46,957 bases of DNA, taken from Streptomyces rubellomurinus (lineage in GTDB: Bacteria; Actinomycetota; Actinomycetes; Streptomycetales; Streptomycetaceae). The stretch covers positions 1 through 46,957 of the forward strand of contig NZ_JZKH01000065.1 in assembly GCF_000961885.1 (NCBI RefSeq), in the 5' to 3' direction. The translations under genes and the position numbers were made by a program. Below are positions 23,279 through 31,818 of the stretch, piece after piece; positions within the stretch are counted from its first letter, which is position 1; the number at the start of each line of letters is the position of its first letter. The notes below the pieces were generated by a model that did no database searches, was not told where the DNA came from, and saw only the letters and a program-made list of their open reading frames with translations.

Positions 23279-25573
23279 GTGCAGACCACCACCACCACCA
23301 CCGCCCAGGCCGCGCCGCCGCCCCCGACGCAGCCGCCCGGCACCACCGAGGCCAACCCGCTGCCACTGCACCCGTTCCAGAAGGACGCCGTGGCGGCCGC
23401 GGTGCGCGAGCTGAAGAACGGCGGCCGCGCCACCGTCGTCGCCGCGACCGGCTCCGGCAAGACCCTGATCGCCGCCGGCTGCGCCCGACGCCTCGCGGCG
23501 AAGGGCTCCGTCCTGGTGCTGGTACCGACGATCGAACTGCTGGAGCAGACCGCCGAAGCCTGGTCACTGCGCGGCGCACGCCGGGGCCTGGCCGTGGCGG
23601 CGTGCTCGCGTCAGGAAGCACTGGAGAGCGCGGAGGCCGGCGGCCGCGTCCACGCCCGCGTCACCACACAGGCCCCCCGCATCGCCGACCTGATCACCGC
23701 CGAGAAGCCCGGCGAACCCGTCACCGTGTACGCCACCTACGCGAGCCTGCAGCGCATCGCCCAGGCCCACCACGACTTCGGCCTACCCGCCTGGGACCTG
23801 GTCGTCGTCGACGAGGCCCACCGCACCGCCGGCGCCCAAGGCAAAGCGTGGGCCGCCGTCCACGACGACACCCAGGTCCCCGCCCGCAGGCGCCTGTACG
23901 TCACCGCCACCCCCAGGATCGCCGACGACCGGCGCGCGAACGACGGCCTGACCGACCTCGCCGACACCGACGGCCAGGCACTGCCCGCCCTCTGCTCCAT
24001 GGACGACGAGACGATCTACGGCAGGACCGTCTTCACCTGGACCCTCTCCCAGGGCATCGAACACGGCTACCTCGCCGACTACCGCGTCCTGGTCCCCGTC
24101 GTCACCGACGCCGACCTGCGCGACCTCCTCAACCTCCCCGCCGTCGCCGACCTGCGCACCCAGCGCTCCAACGAGGAACTGCTGCGCCTCGCGTTGCAGA
24201 CCGCCGTCCTGCGCGCCGTCAACGACCTGCGGCTGCGCCGCGTCATCACCTTCCACTCCCGGGTCTCCGCCGCCCGCGACTTCGCCGCCGGCCTGCCGGC
24301 CGCCACCGAACTGCTGCCCGACGCGCAGCGCCCGCAACGGCTGACGGCACTCGCCGTCGCCGGCACCGACCGCCTCAAGGACCGCCGCGCCGCCTTCGCC
24401 ACGTTCAAGGCCCCCACCGGCGAGCGGCCCGGCGAGGAAGGCGAGGAGTGCCGCATCATCTGCAACTCCCGCCTCCTCAACGAGGGCATCGACGTCGCCG
24501 CCGTCGACGCCGTGTGCTTCGCCGACCCCAAGAGCTCGGTCATCGACATCGTCCAGGCCGTGGGCCGGGCGCTGCGCCAGACCTACCGCCAGGGCAAGGT
24601 CTCCTGGGTCGTCGTCCCGGTCTACCTGCCCACCCCCGGGACCGGCGACGACACCGCCACCGCCGACCCGCCCCAGGTCCCCGACGCCGAGATCGAAGCG
24701 TCGTCGTTCCGCACCATCTGGCGCGTCCTGCGGGCACTGGCCGCGCACGACGCCCGGGTGGCCGGCCGGATCACCGAACTGCGCGCCCACCGCCCCCGGG
24801 GCGCCGCGCACACCACCACGCCCGAGCCGGCCGAGGCCGGGCACGGCGAACAGCCCGCAGCGCCGGTCGAGTCGCCGGTCGAGTGGCTGCTGATCAACGC
24901 CCGCCGCCACGCCGCCCAGATCCTGCGGAGCGTCAAGCTGCGCGCCTTCCACCCGCGCGCGCTCGAGTGGCAGCGCATGCACGCCGTCGCAGCCGGCTTC
25001 CACCACCGGCACGGCCACCTCGACCCCACCGACAGGACCGAGCACGCCGAGCTGATCTCCTGGCTCACCCGCCAGCGCCACCTGAACGCCCAGCACCTGC
25101 TCGACGCGGCCCGCGTCTTCGAGCTGGACGCGCTCGGCATGATCTGGTCGAAGAACGCCAACGCCTGGGAACGCGGCTACGCCTACGCCGCCGCCTTCCA
25201 CCACCAGCACGGCCACCTCGCCATCCCCGCCACCGCGAAGCTCGACGACTACGCGGTCGGCGCGTGGATGCGCCGCCAGCGCAGGGCCGCGGGCCTCACC
25301 GGCGACCAGGTGGCCAAGCTGGCCGTCCTGGACGAGCTGTGGCACCTGGAGCCGGACTGGAACCGCTCCTACCGCCGCCTGCTCGCCTACCTGGAGGCCG
25401 GCGGCACCCTCACCGGCCCGGCCAACCGCACCGGCGGCGAAGCCGACCCCACCTTCCGCCCCGGCGCCTGGCTGCGCAAACAGCACAAGGCCCGCACCGA
25501 CGGCAAACTGACCGACCACCAGGGCGCACTCCTGGACGCCCTCCACCCACCCGCCGACACCGTCGCCGGCTGA
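23279..25573 (+). CDS. DEAD/DEAH-type helicase with helicase-associated repeats (TtrA-like candidate)
   Basis: 764 residues from GTG 23279 with AAGGAGAAG upstream. The superfamily 2 motifs are complete: Walker A VAATGSGKTL near residue 58, DEAH in LVVVDEAHRTAGA, VTATPR, and motif VI IVQAVGRALRQ near residue 425. After about residue 560 come two to three helicase-associated (HA) repeats (WQRMHAVAAGFHHRHGHL; WERGYAYAAAFHHQHGHLAI; WMRRQRRAAGL; RPGAWLRKQHKA). Helicase-like genes of this type (ttrA and relatives) cluster at the ends of streptomycete linear replicons. The gene follows the Tpg-like gene by 76 bases, which supports one functional module. Confidence 0.8.
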   Translation: MQTTTTTTAQAAPPPPTQPPGTTEANPLPLHPFQKDAVAAAVRELKNGGRATVVAATGSGKTLIAAGCARRLAAKGSVLVLVPTIELLEQTAEAWSLRGARRGLAVAACSRQEALESAEAGGRVHARVTTQAPRIADLITAEKPGEPVTVYATYASLQRIAQAHHDFGLPAWDLVVVDEAHRTAGAQGKAWAAVHDDTQVPARRRLYVTATPRIADDRRANDGLTDLADTDGQALPALCSMDDETIYGRTVFTWTLSQGIEHGYLADYRVLVPVVTDADLRDLLNLPAVADLRTQRSNEELLRLALQTAVLRAVNDLRLRRVITFHSRVSAARDFAAGLPAATELLPDAQRPQRLTALAVAGTDRLKDRRAAFATFKAPTGERPGEEGEECRIICNSRLLNEGIDVAAVDAVCFADPKSSVIDIVQAVGRALRQTYRQGKVSWVVVPVYLPTPGTGDDTATADPPQVPDAEIEASSFRTIWRVLRALAAHDARVAGRITELRAHRPRGAAHTTTPEPAEAGHGEQPAAPVESPVEWLLINARRHAAQILRSVKLRAFHPRALEWQRMHAVAAGFHHRHGHLDPTDRTEHAELISWLTRQRHLNAQHLLDAARVFELDALGMIWSKNANAWERGYAYAAAFHHQHGHLAIPATAKLDDYAVGAWMRRQRRAAGLTGDQVAKLAVLDELWHLEPDWNRSYRRLLAYLEAGGTLTGPANRTGGEADPTFRPGAWLRKQHKARTDGKLTDHQGALLDALHPPADTVAG

Positions 25574-25696
25574 CCCCTCGAGCCGCAGCACTCCGGCAAC
25601 CGGCTCGCGGTCGCGCAGGCCGCCCACGCCAACTCCACCGTGGCCCGGTCCTCCTACCGCGCGACGGCCTTCACCCTGCGGCGGCTGAACCCGTGA
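25574..25696 (+). pseudogene. in-frame 40-codon relic after the helicase stop
   Basis: Directly after the helicase stop the same frame stays open to a second stop at 25694-25696. Its codons keep G or C at almost every third position (HSGNRLAVAQAAHANS; ARSSYRATAFTLRRLNP). It reads like the C-terminal end of some protein, but I do not recognise which. It may be the end of a gene truncated when the telomere module arrived, or of an ancestral longer helicase. Confidence 0.35.
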
Positions 25697-25701
25697 GCCC
25701 C

Positions 25702-25735
25702 CCGCCCGCCGGCCCGGACGGCGGCCGGCGGGCGG
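25702..25735. terminator. bidirectional terminator hairpin
   Basis: A perfect 13-bp stem (CCGCCCGCCGGCC / GGCCGGCGGGCGG) with an eight-base loop, between the rightward telomere module and the convergent lectin gene. Confidence 0.8.
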
Positions 25736-25789
25736 TCACGGGGGCCGACGTCCGGCCGGCTGTCGCGTCCGGAGGCCGCTCGGATCCGC

Positions 25790-26302
25790 TCAGGAGAGCG
25801 TGAACTGCTGGTTGGGTCTGCCGGTGCAGATCCACTGGATGATGTTGACCCCGTCGTTGACGTTGGCGTCCCAGACGTCGAGGCACTTGCCCGCGAAGGT
25901 GCGGATGTCGGTCTGGTGGTTGGGGTGCGGCACCAACGTGAACTCCTGGTTGGGGCTGCCGGTGCAGGTCCACTGGATGATGCTGGCCCCGTCGTTGGTG
26001 CCGGCACCCCAGACGTCCAGGCACTTGCCCGCGAAGGTGTGGATCTCGTACCCGTCGTTGCCCGGCACGATCGTGAACCGCTGGTTGGCCTGGCCGTTGC
26101 AGGTCCACTGGTCGATGCCGGCCCCGTCGTTGGTGCCGGCGCCCCAGACGTCGAGGCACTTGCCCGCGAAGGTGCCGATCTGGAAGCTGCCGTTCGAGTC
26201 GGTCGGCGCGGCCGTGGCGCCGCCCGGAGCCACGGAAACGGCCGACACGGTGAGGGCCAGAACAGCCAGGGCACGCAGCCCGGTCTTGGCGGCGGAACGC
26301 AT
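25790..26302 (-). CDS. secreted ricin-type beta-trefoil lectin domain protein
   Basis: 170 residues from ATG 26302 (GAGGAGAAGG upstream). The signal peptide covers residues 1-32 (cleavage near GATAA|P). The mature part is nothing but one beta-trefoil made of three close repeats of about 45 residues, each TFAGKCLDVW followed by a Q-x-W motif (IDQWTC, IIQWTC, IIQWIC). The paired Cys of each repeat are kept, and an Asp in each CLDVW plus the Gln of QxW are the usual galactoside ligands. Such domains normally accompany a glycoside hydrolase; here the lectin stands alone, suggesting a carbohydrate-binding or competitor-binding protein. Confidence 0.92.
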   Translation of the reverse strand: MRSAAKTGLRALAVLALTVSAVSVAPGGATAAPTDSNGSFQIGTFAGKCLDVWGAGTNDGAGIDQWTCNGQANQRFTIVPGNDGYEIHTFAGKCLDVWGAGTNDGASIIQWTCTGSPNQEFTLVPHPNHQTDIRTFAGKCLDVWDANVNDGVNIIQWICTGRPNQQFTLS

Positions 26303-26800
26303 GACCTTCTCCTCATTCCTGGAAGGGACGTGCTGACACGGGACACCGGGGCCGAGCGGTTCCAGCCCAGGGGACCGCGGTGCGGCGAACCCGGACAGCA
26401 TTTCGGCCATGACCATGCCAATAGCCGCGGTGAAACAGTCGCGCCGGATGTGATCATCGGGATGCCAGGCAACTATGCAGAGCATCCGTCAGATGCGCAA
26501 GAGCGAACCGGCGGTGGCCGAACACGCCCGTCCCACCGACATCCCGTTGGTGACCCTCCGTCTGATCGGTACGGTCACGGGCATGGCCATCCCGATCGTG
26601 TTCGCCGTGGAGACCGGCGACCCCGACGACGTCTTCACCCTGTGCGACCGGGGCCCCTGAGCGACTCGGCCCCCGGCCACCGGCCCCCGGACGCGGGCGC
26701 AGGCCTTTCGTGAACGCCCTGTTGACTCGCCGTCGACGAAACGTCTACGCCCGAACGGCATCTTCGTCGCTGACCGTTCAACCAGCACGAAGGAGTCGTC
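26303..26800. other. divergent intergenic region with a short coding-like stub
   Basis: 498 bases between the lectin and the next secreted protein. A short frame at 26582-26660 (ATG, then AIPIVFAVETGDPDDVF, stop after 26 residues) resembles the first strand and D-x-D-D calcium loop of a nucleoside hydrolase and may be a truncated relic. The rest, including the less GC-rich 26400-26470, is probably promoter DNA of the two divergent secreted proteins. Confidence 0.4.
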
Positions 26801-27241
26801 ATGGTCAAGAAGTCCATCCGGAAGATCGCCGTGGCCGCGGTGTCCGCCGCGGCCGCCGGGGCCGCGATGCTCGGCACGGCCGGTACCGCCCACGCCGCGG
26901 AAGGCGACCGGATCGACGTCGGCTTCACGGTGGTCAACCAGACCGACGCGTACCAGAAGGTCTCCGGGTCGGGGAGCTACACCAACGCCGGCGGCATCTC
27001 CAGGGTGTGCATCAGCATCCAGCGCAGGTACGTCGGCTACGGGTGGGACACCGTCTCCACCGCGTGCCGTTCCGTCCAGGACTGGGGCAACACGAGTGAG
27101 TTCAGCGCCCCCGACTTCTGGGTGCTGTCCAAGAACGCCAAGTACGCCGCCGACTTCAAGACCAAGGTGGAGGCGTTCGACCAGGCGGGCAACAGCGCCC
27201 TGGTCAAGTACTCGAACCAGGTGGCGGGCCGCTCCAACTGA
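26801..27241 (+). CDS. secreted hypothetical protein
   Basis: 146 residues from ATG 26801 with AAGGAG seven bases upstream. The signal peptide covers residues 1-33 (basic KKSIRK start, Ala-rich core, cleavage after AHA). The 113-residue mature part is strand-rich (IDVGFTVVNQTDAYQKV; ISRVCISIQRRYVGYGWDTV) with two cysteines (VCISIQ and TACRSV) likely to pair. The pattern of alternating strands suggests an Ig-like or jelly-roll sandwich. I do not recognise the family. A strong hairpin follows at 27257-27301. Confidence 0.8.
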   Translation: MVKKSIRKIAVAAVSAAAAGAAMLGTAGTAHAAEGDRIDVGFTVVNQTDAYQKVSGSGSYTNAGGISRVCISIQRRYVGYGWDTVSTACRSVQDWGNTSEFSAPDFWVLSKNAKYAADFKTKVEAFDQAGNSALVKYSNQVAGRSN

Positions 27242-27256
27242 TCACCGCTCGTGAGG

Positions 27257-27301
27257 GCGGCCACGGCGGCGGCCGGCGAACCCGCCCGCCACCGTGGCCG
27301 C
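27257..27301. terminator. terminator hairpin
   Basis: A perfect 10-bp stem (GCGGCCACGG / CCGTGGCCGC) around a 25-base GC-rich interior that can pair further (CGGCGG with CCGCCC-type bases). It lies just after the stop at 27241. Confidence 0.65.
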
Positions 27302-27451
27302 AGCCGTTCGGGGCCCGTTCACCCGGGGAGGCCAGCCCGGTCCGGCCGTTCGACCGTCTTCCGTCCCCGTTCGGGCCCCGCCCGGATGCCCGGGGCCAAG
27401 GGCCGCCCCACGGTGAGCACGGGGCCGATGCGGCACGGAGAGTGAGGGCGG

Positions 27452-29956
27452 ATGAGACGCGAGCGAGGCGGCGCACGGTGGCGCGGCCGGGCCGTACGGG
27501 CCGTGGCGGTGCTCGGCCTGGCGCTGCTGGGAGCCGGGACCGGGTTCGGCACGGCGCCGCCGCCGGCCGAGGCGGCCGTCCGGGCGGCCCGCAGCACCAC
27601 GATCGTCCTCAACAACACCAGTGACCGGGCGCTCGTGCTGACCAACCACTACCTCGACCACGGGATCTGGACCCACGAGCCGCCCGCCCGCATCGAGGCC
27701 GGGGCGACGGCCAGCTGGGAGTCCGAGTCCAACGGCTTCATGACCGGCACCGAGGGGTCGGCCTTCTTCGCGATCGACGGCGAGCGCGGCCCCGACCTGC
27801 GGATCCACTGGGACAACCCGTTCTACCTCTCCAACAGCTACAGCGAGACGGTGCCGAGCGGCTACAAGATCAACCGTGACGGGGGCGACGGCAACAACGC
27901 CACCGCCACCTACACCTTCGACTGCAACTCCAAGATGTGCGACGGCATCGCCGACGAGTGGAAGCAGCACGGCGTCAGCCTCGACCCGGGCGACGGCAGC
28001 GGCCAGCAGTTCATCGACCTGCCCGCCATGGGCGCCGACGTCAACAGGCCGGACATCTTCGTCCAGGTCGACTGGATGGCGGACACCAGCCCCGGCAACG
28101 CCCACAGCCACCAGTTCGATCCGGCGGCGGCCAAGCTGCTCGTCGACGCCTTCGCCAACGCGCCGTTCCAGCGTCGCGGCGCGACCAGCCCCGGCATCAA
28201 CCTGCACATCGATGCCGGGCCCGGCAGCATCATGAACCACGCCACCCAGCAGACCTGGGGCGGGTACAGCCGCGCCCGGCAGCTGACCGAGACCGCCAGC
28301 CTCGGCACCTGCGACGGCGACGGCAGCTGCCAGAACAACAGCAGGTACACATGGGACGCCCTCGACGCCATCAAGAAGGCCCCGGGCGGCTTCGTCAGCT
28401 CCGGCCGCGCACCGGTGTTCCACTACGCCGTGGCCGCCCACCAGCTCATCCCCGGCACCTCCTGGACCGGCATCTCCCCGGACGGCGCCAGCGACCTCAT
28501 CCTCTCCCTCGGCCTCCAGAGCGGCCAGGTCGGCGACAAGAACCAGCAGGCCACCGACCTGATGCACGAACTCGGCCACAACCTGGGCCTCAAGCACGGC
28601 GGCTTCGAGGACCTCAACTTCAAGCCGCACTACTTCAGCGTCATGAACTACCTGTACTCCGACGACGGCCTGCCGCACGGGAGCGACCGGTTCGTCGACT
28701 ACTCCCGGATCGCCACCACCGTCGACGAGACCCACCTGGACGAGGCGTCCGTGCCGGCCAGCGGCAGCGGCGTGCGCTACGACGTCAAGCGCAACTGCGC
28801 CGGCTCGTTCATCGCCGCGCGGGTCGACAGGGCCGGCTACATGGACTGGAACTGCAACGGTTCGAAGGACCCGGGGACCGTCGCCTCCGACGTCAACAAC
28901 GATGGCACGAAGAGCGTCAGACTCGACGGGTACGACGACTGGGCGCACATCCGCCTCAAGGGCGGCGCGATCGGCGGCGCCACCGTCCCCGGCCTCCCGC
29001 AGCCGCAGGAGATCCACGAACCCGACGCGCAGGTCTTCCAGCAGATCCAGCCGGTCGACACCGCCGCGCCCGTCACCACCGCCACCGCCGACCCGCCGCC
29101 GAACGGCGCCGGCTGGAACAACGGGGACGTCGCCGTCGCCCTGAGCGCCACCGACGACCTCAGCGGGGTCGCCCGCACCGAGTACACCCTGGACGGCGGC
29201 GGCTGGACCACCTACACCGGCCCGGTGCCGGTGACCACCGCGGGCGTCCACACGATGTCCTACCGCTCCGTCGACCGCGCGCAGAACACCGAGGACGCCA
29301 AGGACCTCACGGTGCGCATCGACCGGACGGCGCCGGTCACCACGGCCGCCCTCGGCCCGACCCCCGACCCGGCCGGCTGGATCACCGCGGACGGGCACGT
29401 CACCCTGACCGCGGTGGACGAACCCGGCGGCTCGGGCGTCGCGAGCGTCAGCTACCGCACGAGCGGCGCCCAGAGCACCCCGCAGACCACCGTGCCCGGC
29501 GACACGGCCGCCCTGACGATCACCCAGGAGGGCGAGAGCGTCATCACCTTCCACGCCAGAGACCGGGCGGGGAACCAGGAGAGCGAGAAGACGTACACCG
29601 TCCGGCTCGACCGGACCCCGCCGCGCTCGGCCTTCACCACCGCGTCCGAGGCGATCTTCGTGGCCGTCCCGGCGGGCGGCCCGCACGACGACCAGTACGT
29701 CACCGGCACCGCCGGCGACAACGCCTCCGGCGTCGACCACGTGGACGTCGTCTTCACCCCGAAGGTCCCCGGCCCGACCCTGGTACGGCGCGCCGAGCTC
29801 ACCTGCACGGACGGCACGCACCGGCACTGCACCTGGCGGGTGCGGCCGCCGTCCGGCCTCGGCATCCACCGGGTGACGTCCACCGCCACGGACGCGGCCG
29901 GCAACGTCGAGACGCCGCCGGGGCCGGGCATCGACGTGATCGTCGTCCGGACGTAG
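27452..29956 (+). CDS. secreted metzincin protease with aegerolysin-like N-terminal domain and Ig-like repeats
   Basis: 834 residues. Residues 1-41 are a signal peptide. About 45-155 look like an aegerolysin-type beta-sandwich (TIVLNNTSDRALVLTN; SNGFMTGTEGSAFFAI; RIHWDNPFYLSNSYS). Residues 160-510 are a zinc protease with HELGHNLGLKHGG (His 372, Glu 373, His 376, His 382) and a Met-turn SVMNY (Met 398), followed by Asp-rich probable calcium loops (DWNCNGSKDPG; SDVNNDG). From about 530 come three Ig/OmpL47-like units starting DTAAPVTTA, DRTAPVTTA and DRTPPRSAF. The enzyme is expected outside the cell. Aegerolysins bind membrane lipids, so the N-terminal part may target the protease to membranes; that role is inference. 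Confidence 0.85.
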   Translation: MRRERGGARWRGRAVRAVAVLGLALLGAGTGFGTAPPPAEAAVRAARSTTIVLNNTSDRALVLTNHYLDHGIWTHEPPARIEAGATASWESESNGFMTGTEGSAFFAIDGERGPDLRIHWDNPFYLSNSYSETVPSGYKINRDGGDGNNATATYTFDCNSKMCDGIADEWKQHGVSLDPGDGSGQQFIDLPAMGADVNRPDIFVQVDWMADTSPGNAHSHQFDPAAAKLLVDAFANAPFQRRGATSPGINLHIDAGPGSIMNHATQQTWGGYSRARQLTETASLGTCDGDGSCQNNSRYTWDALDAIKKAPGGFVSSGRAPVFHYAVAAHQLIPGTSWTGISPDGASDLILSLGLQSGQVGDKNQQATDLMHELGHNLGLKHGGFEDLNFKPHYFSVMNYLYSDDGLPHGSDRFVDYSRIATTVDETHLDEASVPASGSGVRYDVKRNCAGSFIAARVDRAGYMDWNCNGSKDPGTVASDVNNDGTKSVRLDGYDDWAHIRLKGGAIGGATVPGLPQPQEIHEPDAQVFQQIQPVDTAAPVTTATADPPPNGAGWNNGDVAVALSATDDLSGVARTEYTLDGGGWTTYTGPVPVTTAGVHTMSYRSVDRAQNTEDAKDLTVRIDRTAPVTTAALGPTPDPAGWITADGHVTLTAVDEPGGSGVASVSYRTSGAQSTPQTTVPGDTAALTITQEGESVITFHARDRAGNQESEKTYTVRLDRTPPRSAFTTASEAIFVAVPAGGPHDDQYVTGTAGDNASGVDHVDVVFTPKVPGPTLVRRAELTCTDGTHRHCTWRVRPPSGLGIHRVTSTATDAAGNVETPPGPGIDVIVVRT

Positions 29957-29971
29957 CCTCCGGCGACCACA

Positions 29972-29997
29972 CGCCGCCGGCCGCCCGACCGGCGGCG
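29972..29997. terminator. bidirectional terminator hairpin
   Basis: A perfect 9-bp stem (CGCCGCCGG / CCGGCGGCG) with an eight-base loop, between the convergent protease and kinase genes. Confidence 0.7.
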
Positions 29998-30093
29998 ACA
30001 CCGAGCCGTCGTCGGCGAGGCCCGGGGTGACGGTGGAGTTCCGCAGGTACGTCATGCCCCACTGCCCGGTGGGTCCACCTGCCCTACGACCCC

Positions 30094-31005
30094 TCAGCCT
30101 CGATCGGTGAGGATCCCCGAGAGCACACGTCGCGCGTCACGGGCGTCAGCGCCGTCCTCGCCCAGGCTGTCGGCGCACGAGACGAGCGTCTTCCACAGCG
30201 CCCAGCCCCGTCCGCGCGCCCACGTCGCATCGTCGACGCCCAGCCGCTTCCGGAACACGTCGCGGCCGTCGACCGAGAGCAGGGTCCACGCGATCGCGAG
30301 GTCGCAGGCGGGGTCCCCCACGCCACACGTACCGAAGTCGATGACGGCGCAGAGCCGTCCGTCCCGAAGGAGGAGGTTTCCCCGGGCAAGGTCGCCGTGG
30401 AACCAGACGTCGGTCCCGTCCCACCGCGCCCGGAGCGCCCGCGTCCACAACTCGTGGGCCGGCGCGACGTCGATGTGGCCGCGCAGCTCCTCCAGCGCGC
30501 CGAGCGCCCGCGCCTCGTAGGTCCGCAGCGTCGCGCCACGGAACCAGTTGTGCTTGCCGGGCTGTGGCCCGTGCGAGGCATCGACGCTTCGCAACGCGGC
30601 GACGAAGTCGGCCAGGTCCTCGGCGAAGCGGATCGGATCGGCGACGGACTCGAACGTCGCCGGCGTGCCGTCGATCCACCCGTAGACCGACCACGCGAAC
30701 GGGTAGGTCGCACCGGGGCTCCCCTTCGCCAGCGGCACCGGGATCGGCAGCGGGAGAGCGGGTGCCAGCTCGGGCAGCCAACGGTGCTCCTTCTCCACGG
30801 CCAGGGCGTACTCCTGCGCGCTGGGCAGGCGGAGCAGCATGTCGTCGCCCAAGCGGAAGGTCCGGTTGTCCCAGCCGCCGTTCTCCACCGCCGTCACAGG
30901 CAGCGCGGCCCAGTGCGGGAACTGCTCGGCCACGAGCCGCCCCGCCTGTTCGGCACTGACGGTGATCCGCCGGGGCACGGGCCCGAGATCCGGAACATCG
31001 TTCAC
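30094..31005 (-). CDS. aminoglycoside phosphotransferase (APH) family protein
   Basis: 303 residues from GTG 31005 (AAGGGGG six bases upstream; a GTG one codon earlier is also possible). Kinase-like fold with NGGWDNRTFRLGDDMLLRLP at the nucleotide-binding end, the catalytic loop VWFHGDLARGNLLL and the metal-binding loop CAVIDFGTCGVGDPACDLA. Members phosphorylate aminoglycosides or, more often, unknown small hydroxylated molecules. Nothing nearby suggests an antibiotic cluster, so resistance is not implied. It diverges from the VOC gene over a region with a 13-bp palindrome. Confidence 0.9.
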   Translation of the reverse strand: MNDVPDLGPVPRRITVSAEQAGRLVAEQFPHWAALPVTAVENGGWDNRTFRLGDDMLLRLPSAQEYALAVEKEHRWLPELAPALPLPIPVPLAKGSPGATYPFAWSVYGWIDGTPATFESVADPIRFAEDLADFVAALRSVDASHGPQPGKHNWFRGATLRTYEARALGALEELRGHIDVAPAHELWTRALRARWDGTDVWFHGDLARGNLLLRDGRLCAVIDFGTCGVGDPACDLAIAWTLLSVDGRDVFRKRLGVDDATWARGRGWALWKTLVSCADSLGEDGADARDARRVLSGILTDRG

Positions 31006-31074
31006 CACGTACCCCCTTGTCCGGGTTCCTCCCCGCGCCGGTCGGCCCGCGGGACGCGACCGCACCCGACCCGG

Positions 31075-31087
31075 GCCGAAATTCGGC
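31075..31087. promoter_or_regulatory. palindrome in divergent promoter region
   Basis: GCCGAA-A-TTCGGC, two perfect 6-base arms around one base, midway between the divergent APH and VOC genes. The AT-containing core stands out in very GC-rich DNA and would suit a dimeric regulator. Confidence 0.4.
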
Positions 31088-31142
31088 TGCCACCGCAGTT
31101 CGCGAGCGGAGGCCCGGGCGTGGGCGGCCGGCCGACCCTCTT

Positions 31143-31148
31143 TATGAT
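31143..31148 (+). promoter_or_regulatory. -10 element TATGAT, probable leaderless transcript
   Basis: TATGAT differs from the consensus -10 box by one base and ends seven bases before the ATG at 31156. Transcription would start at or next to that ATG, giving a leaderless mRNA; no ribosome site is present. I find no good -35 box. Confidence 0.45.
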
Positions 31149-31155
31149 CACGCCC

Positions 31156-31509
31156 ATGGCACTCGCATGGGAACAGATCATCGTCGACTCCTCCGACCCC
31201 ATCGCCCTCGGGCGCTGGTGGGCCGAGGCCCTGGGCTGGGTCGTGGTCGACGAGGACGAGGAGATCATCGAGATCCGGCCCGAGCCGGACCGGATGCCGG
31301 GGCTGCTCTTCGTGCCCGTCCCCGAGGGCAAGACCTCGAAGAACCGGCTCCACCCCGACTTCCGCCCGGACGACCAGGAGGCCGAGGTCGCCCGGCTGCT
31401 CTCCCTCGGTGCCCGGCTCGCCGACACCGCGCAGGACGAGCAGCACTGGGTGACCCTCCTCGACCCGGAGGGCAACGAATTCTGCGTCCTGGGCGCGCGG
31501 AAGAGCTGA
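31156..31509 (+). CDS. VOC-family (glyoxalase-like) protein
   Basis: 117 residues from ATG 31156, preferred over ATG 31144 because a TATGAT box overlaps the latter. The pattern is the actinobacterial glyoxalase-like group: WEQIIVDSSDPIALGRWWAEALGW, then IEIRPEPDRMPGLLFVPVPEGK, KNRLHPDFRPDD, and HWVTLLDPEGNEFCVLG at the end. The conserved His/Glu positions of VOC metal sites are partly present (H in RLHPD, E in EGNEF). The substrate is unknown. Confidence 0.85.
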   Translation: MALAWEQIIVDSSDPIALGRWWAEALGWVVVDEDEEIIEIRPEPDRMPGLLFVPVPEGKTSKNRLHPDFRPDDQEAEVARLLSLGARLADTAQDEQHWVTLLDPEGNEFCVLGARKS

Positions 31510-31818
31510 GCGGGGCCCGGGCGGCTGCGGCCGGGACGGTGGCCGGCATCTCGGCGACGGCCGGGTTCTCCTCGGCGGCCGCCGTGCCGACCAGCACCAC
31601 CAGCAGCCAGGGTCGACGGGACACCCCGCGGACAACGGCGCATCGCGACCGGCCGCGAGACGGCGTGACCGGTCACGGACCAGAGCGGGAACTTCCGTCG
31701 CCCGCCCCGCAGACAGCGCGCCCGGCCGTCGCCATGATGGTCTCCGGGACGCCGGCTACCTGTTGGTAACACGCGTCCTGCGACAGGCCATCAGGAATCC
31801 CAGCCACCCGGGGGAGTC
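31510..31818. other. intergenic region, no gene recognised
   Basis: 309 bases between the VOC and lipase genes. A minus-strand frame starting at 31624 opens with a hydrophobic stretch (RRPWLLVVLVGTAAA) but loses any protein-like character where it passes under the VOC gene. The bases just before 31819 carry the lipase ribosome site (GGGGGAG). Confidence 0.45.

Noticed and set aside
25800..26336. 178-codon plus-strand frame with repeated Trp/Leu segments
   Set aside because: Its apparent repeats are the antisense image of the three ricin repeats on the minus strand.
31265..31624. Minus-strand frame with a hydrophobic, signal-like start
   Set aside because: It has no ribosome site and becomes the antisense of the VOC gene after 40 residues.
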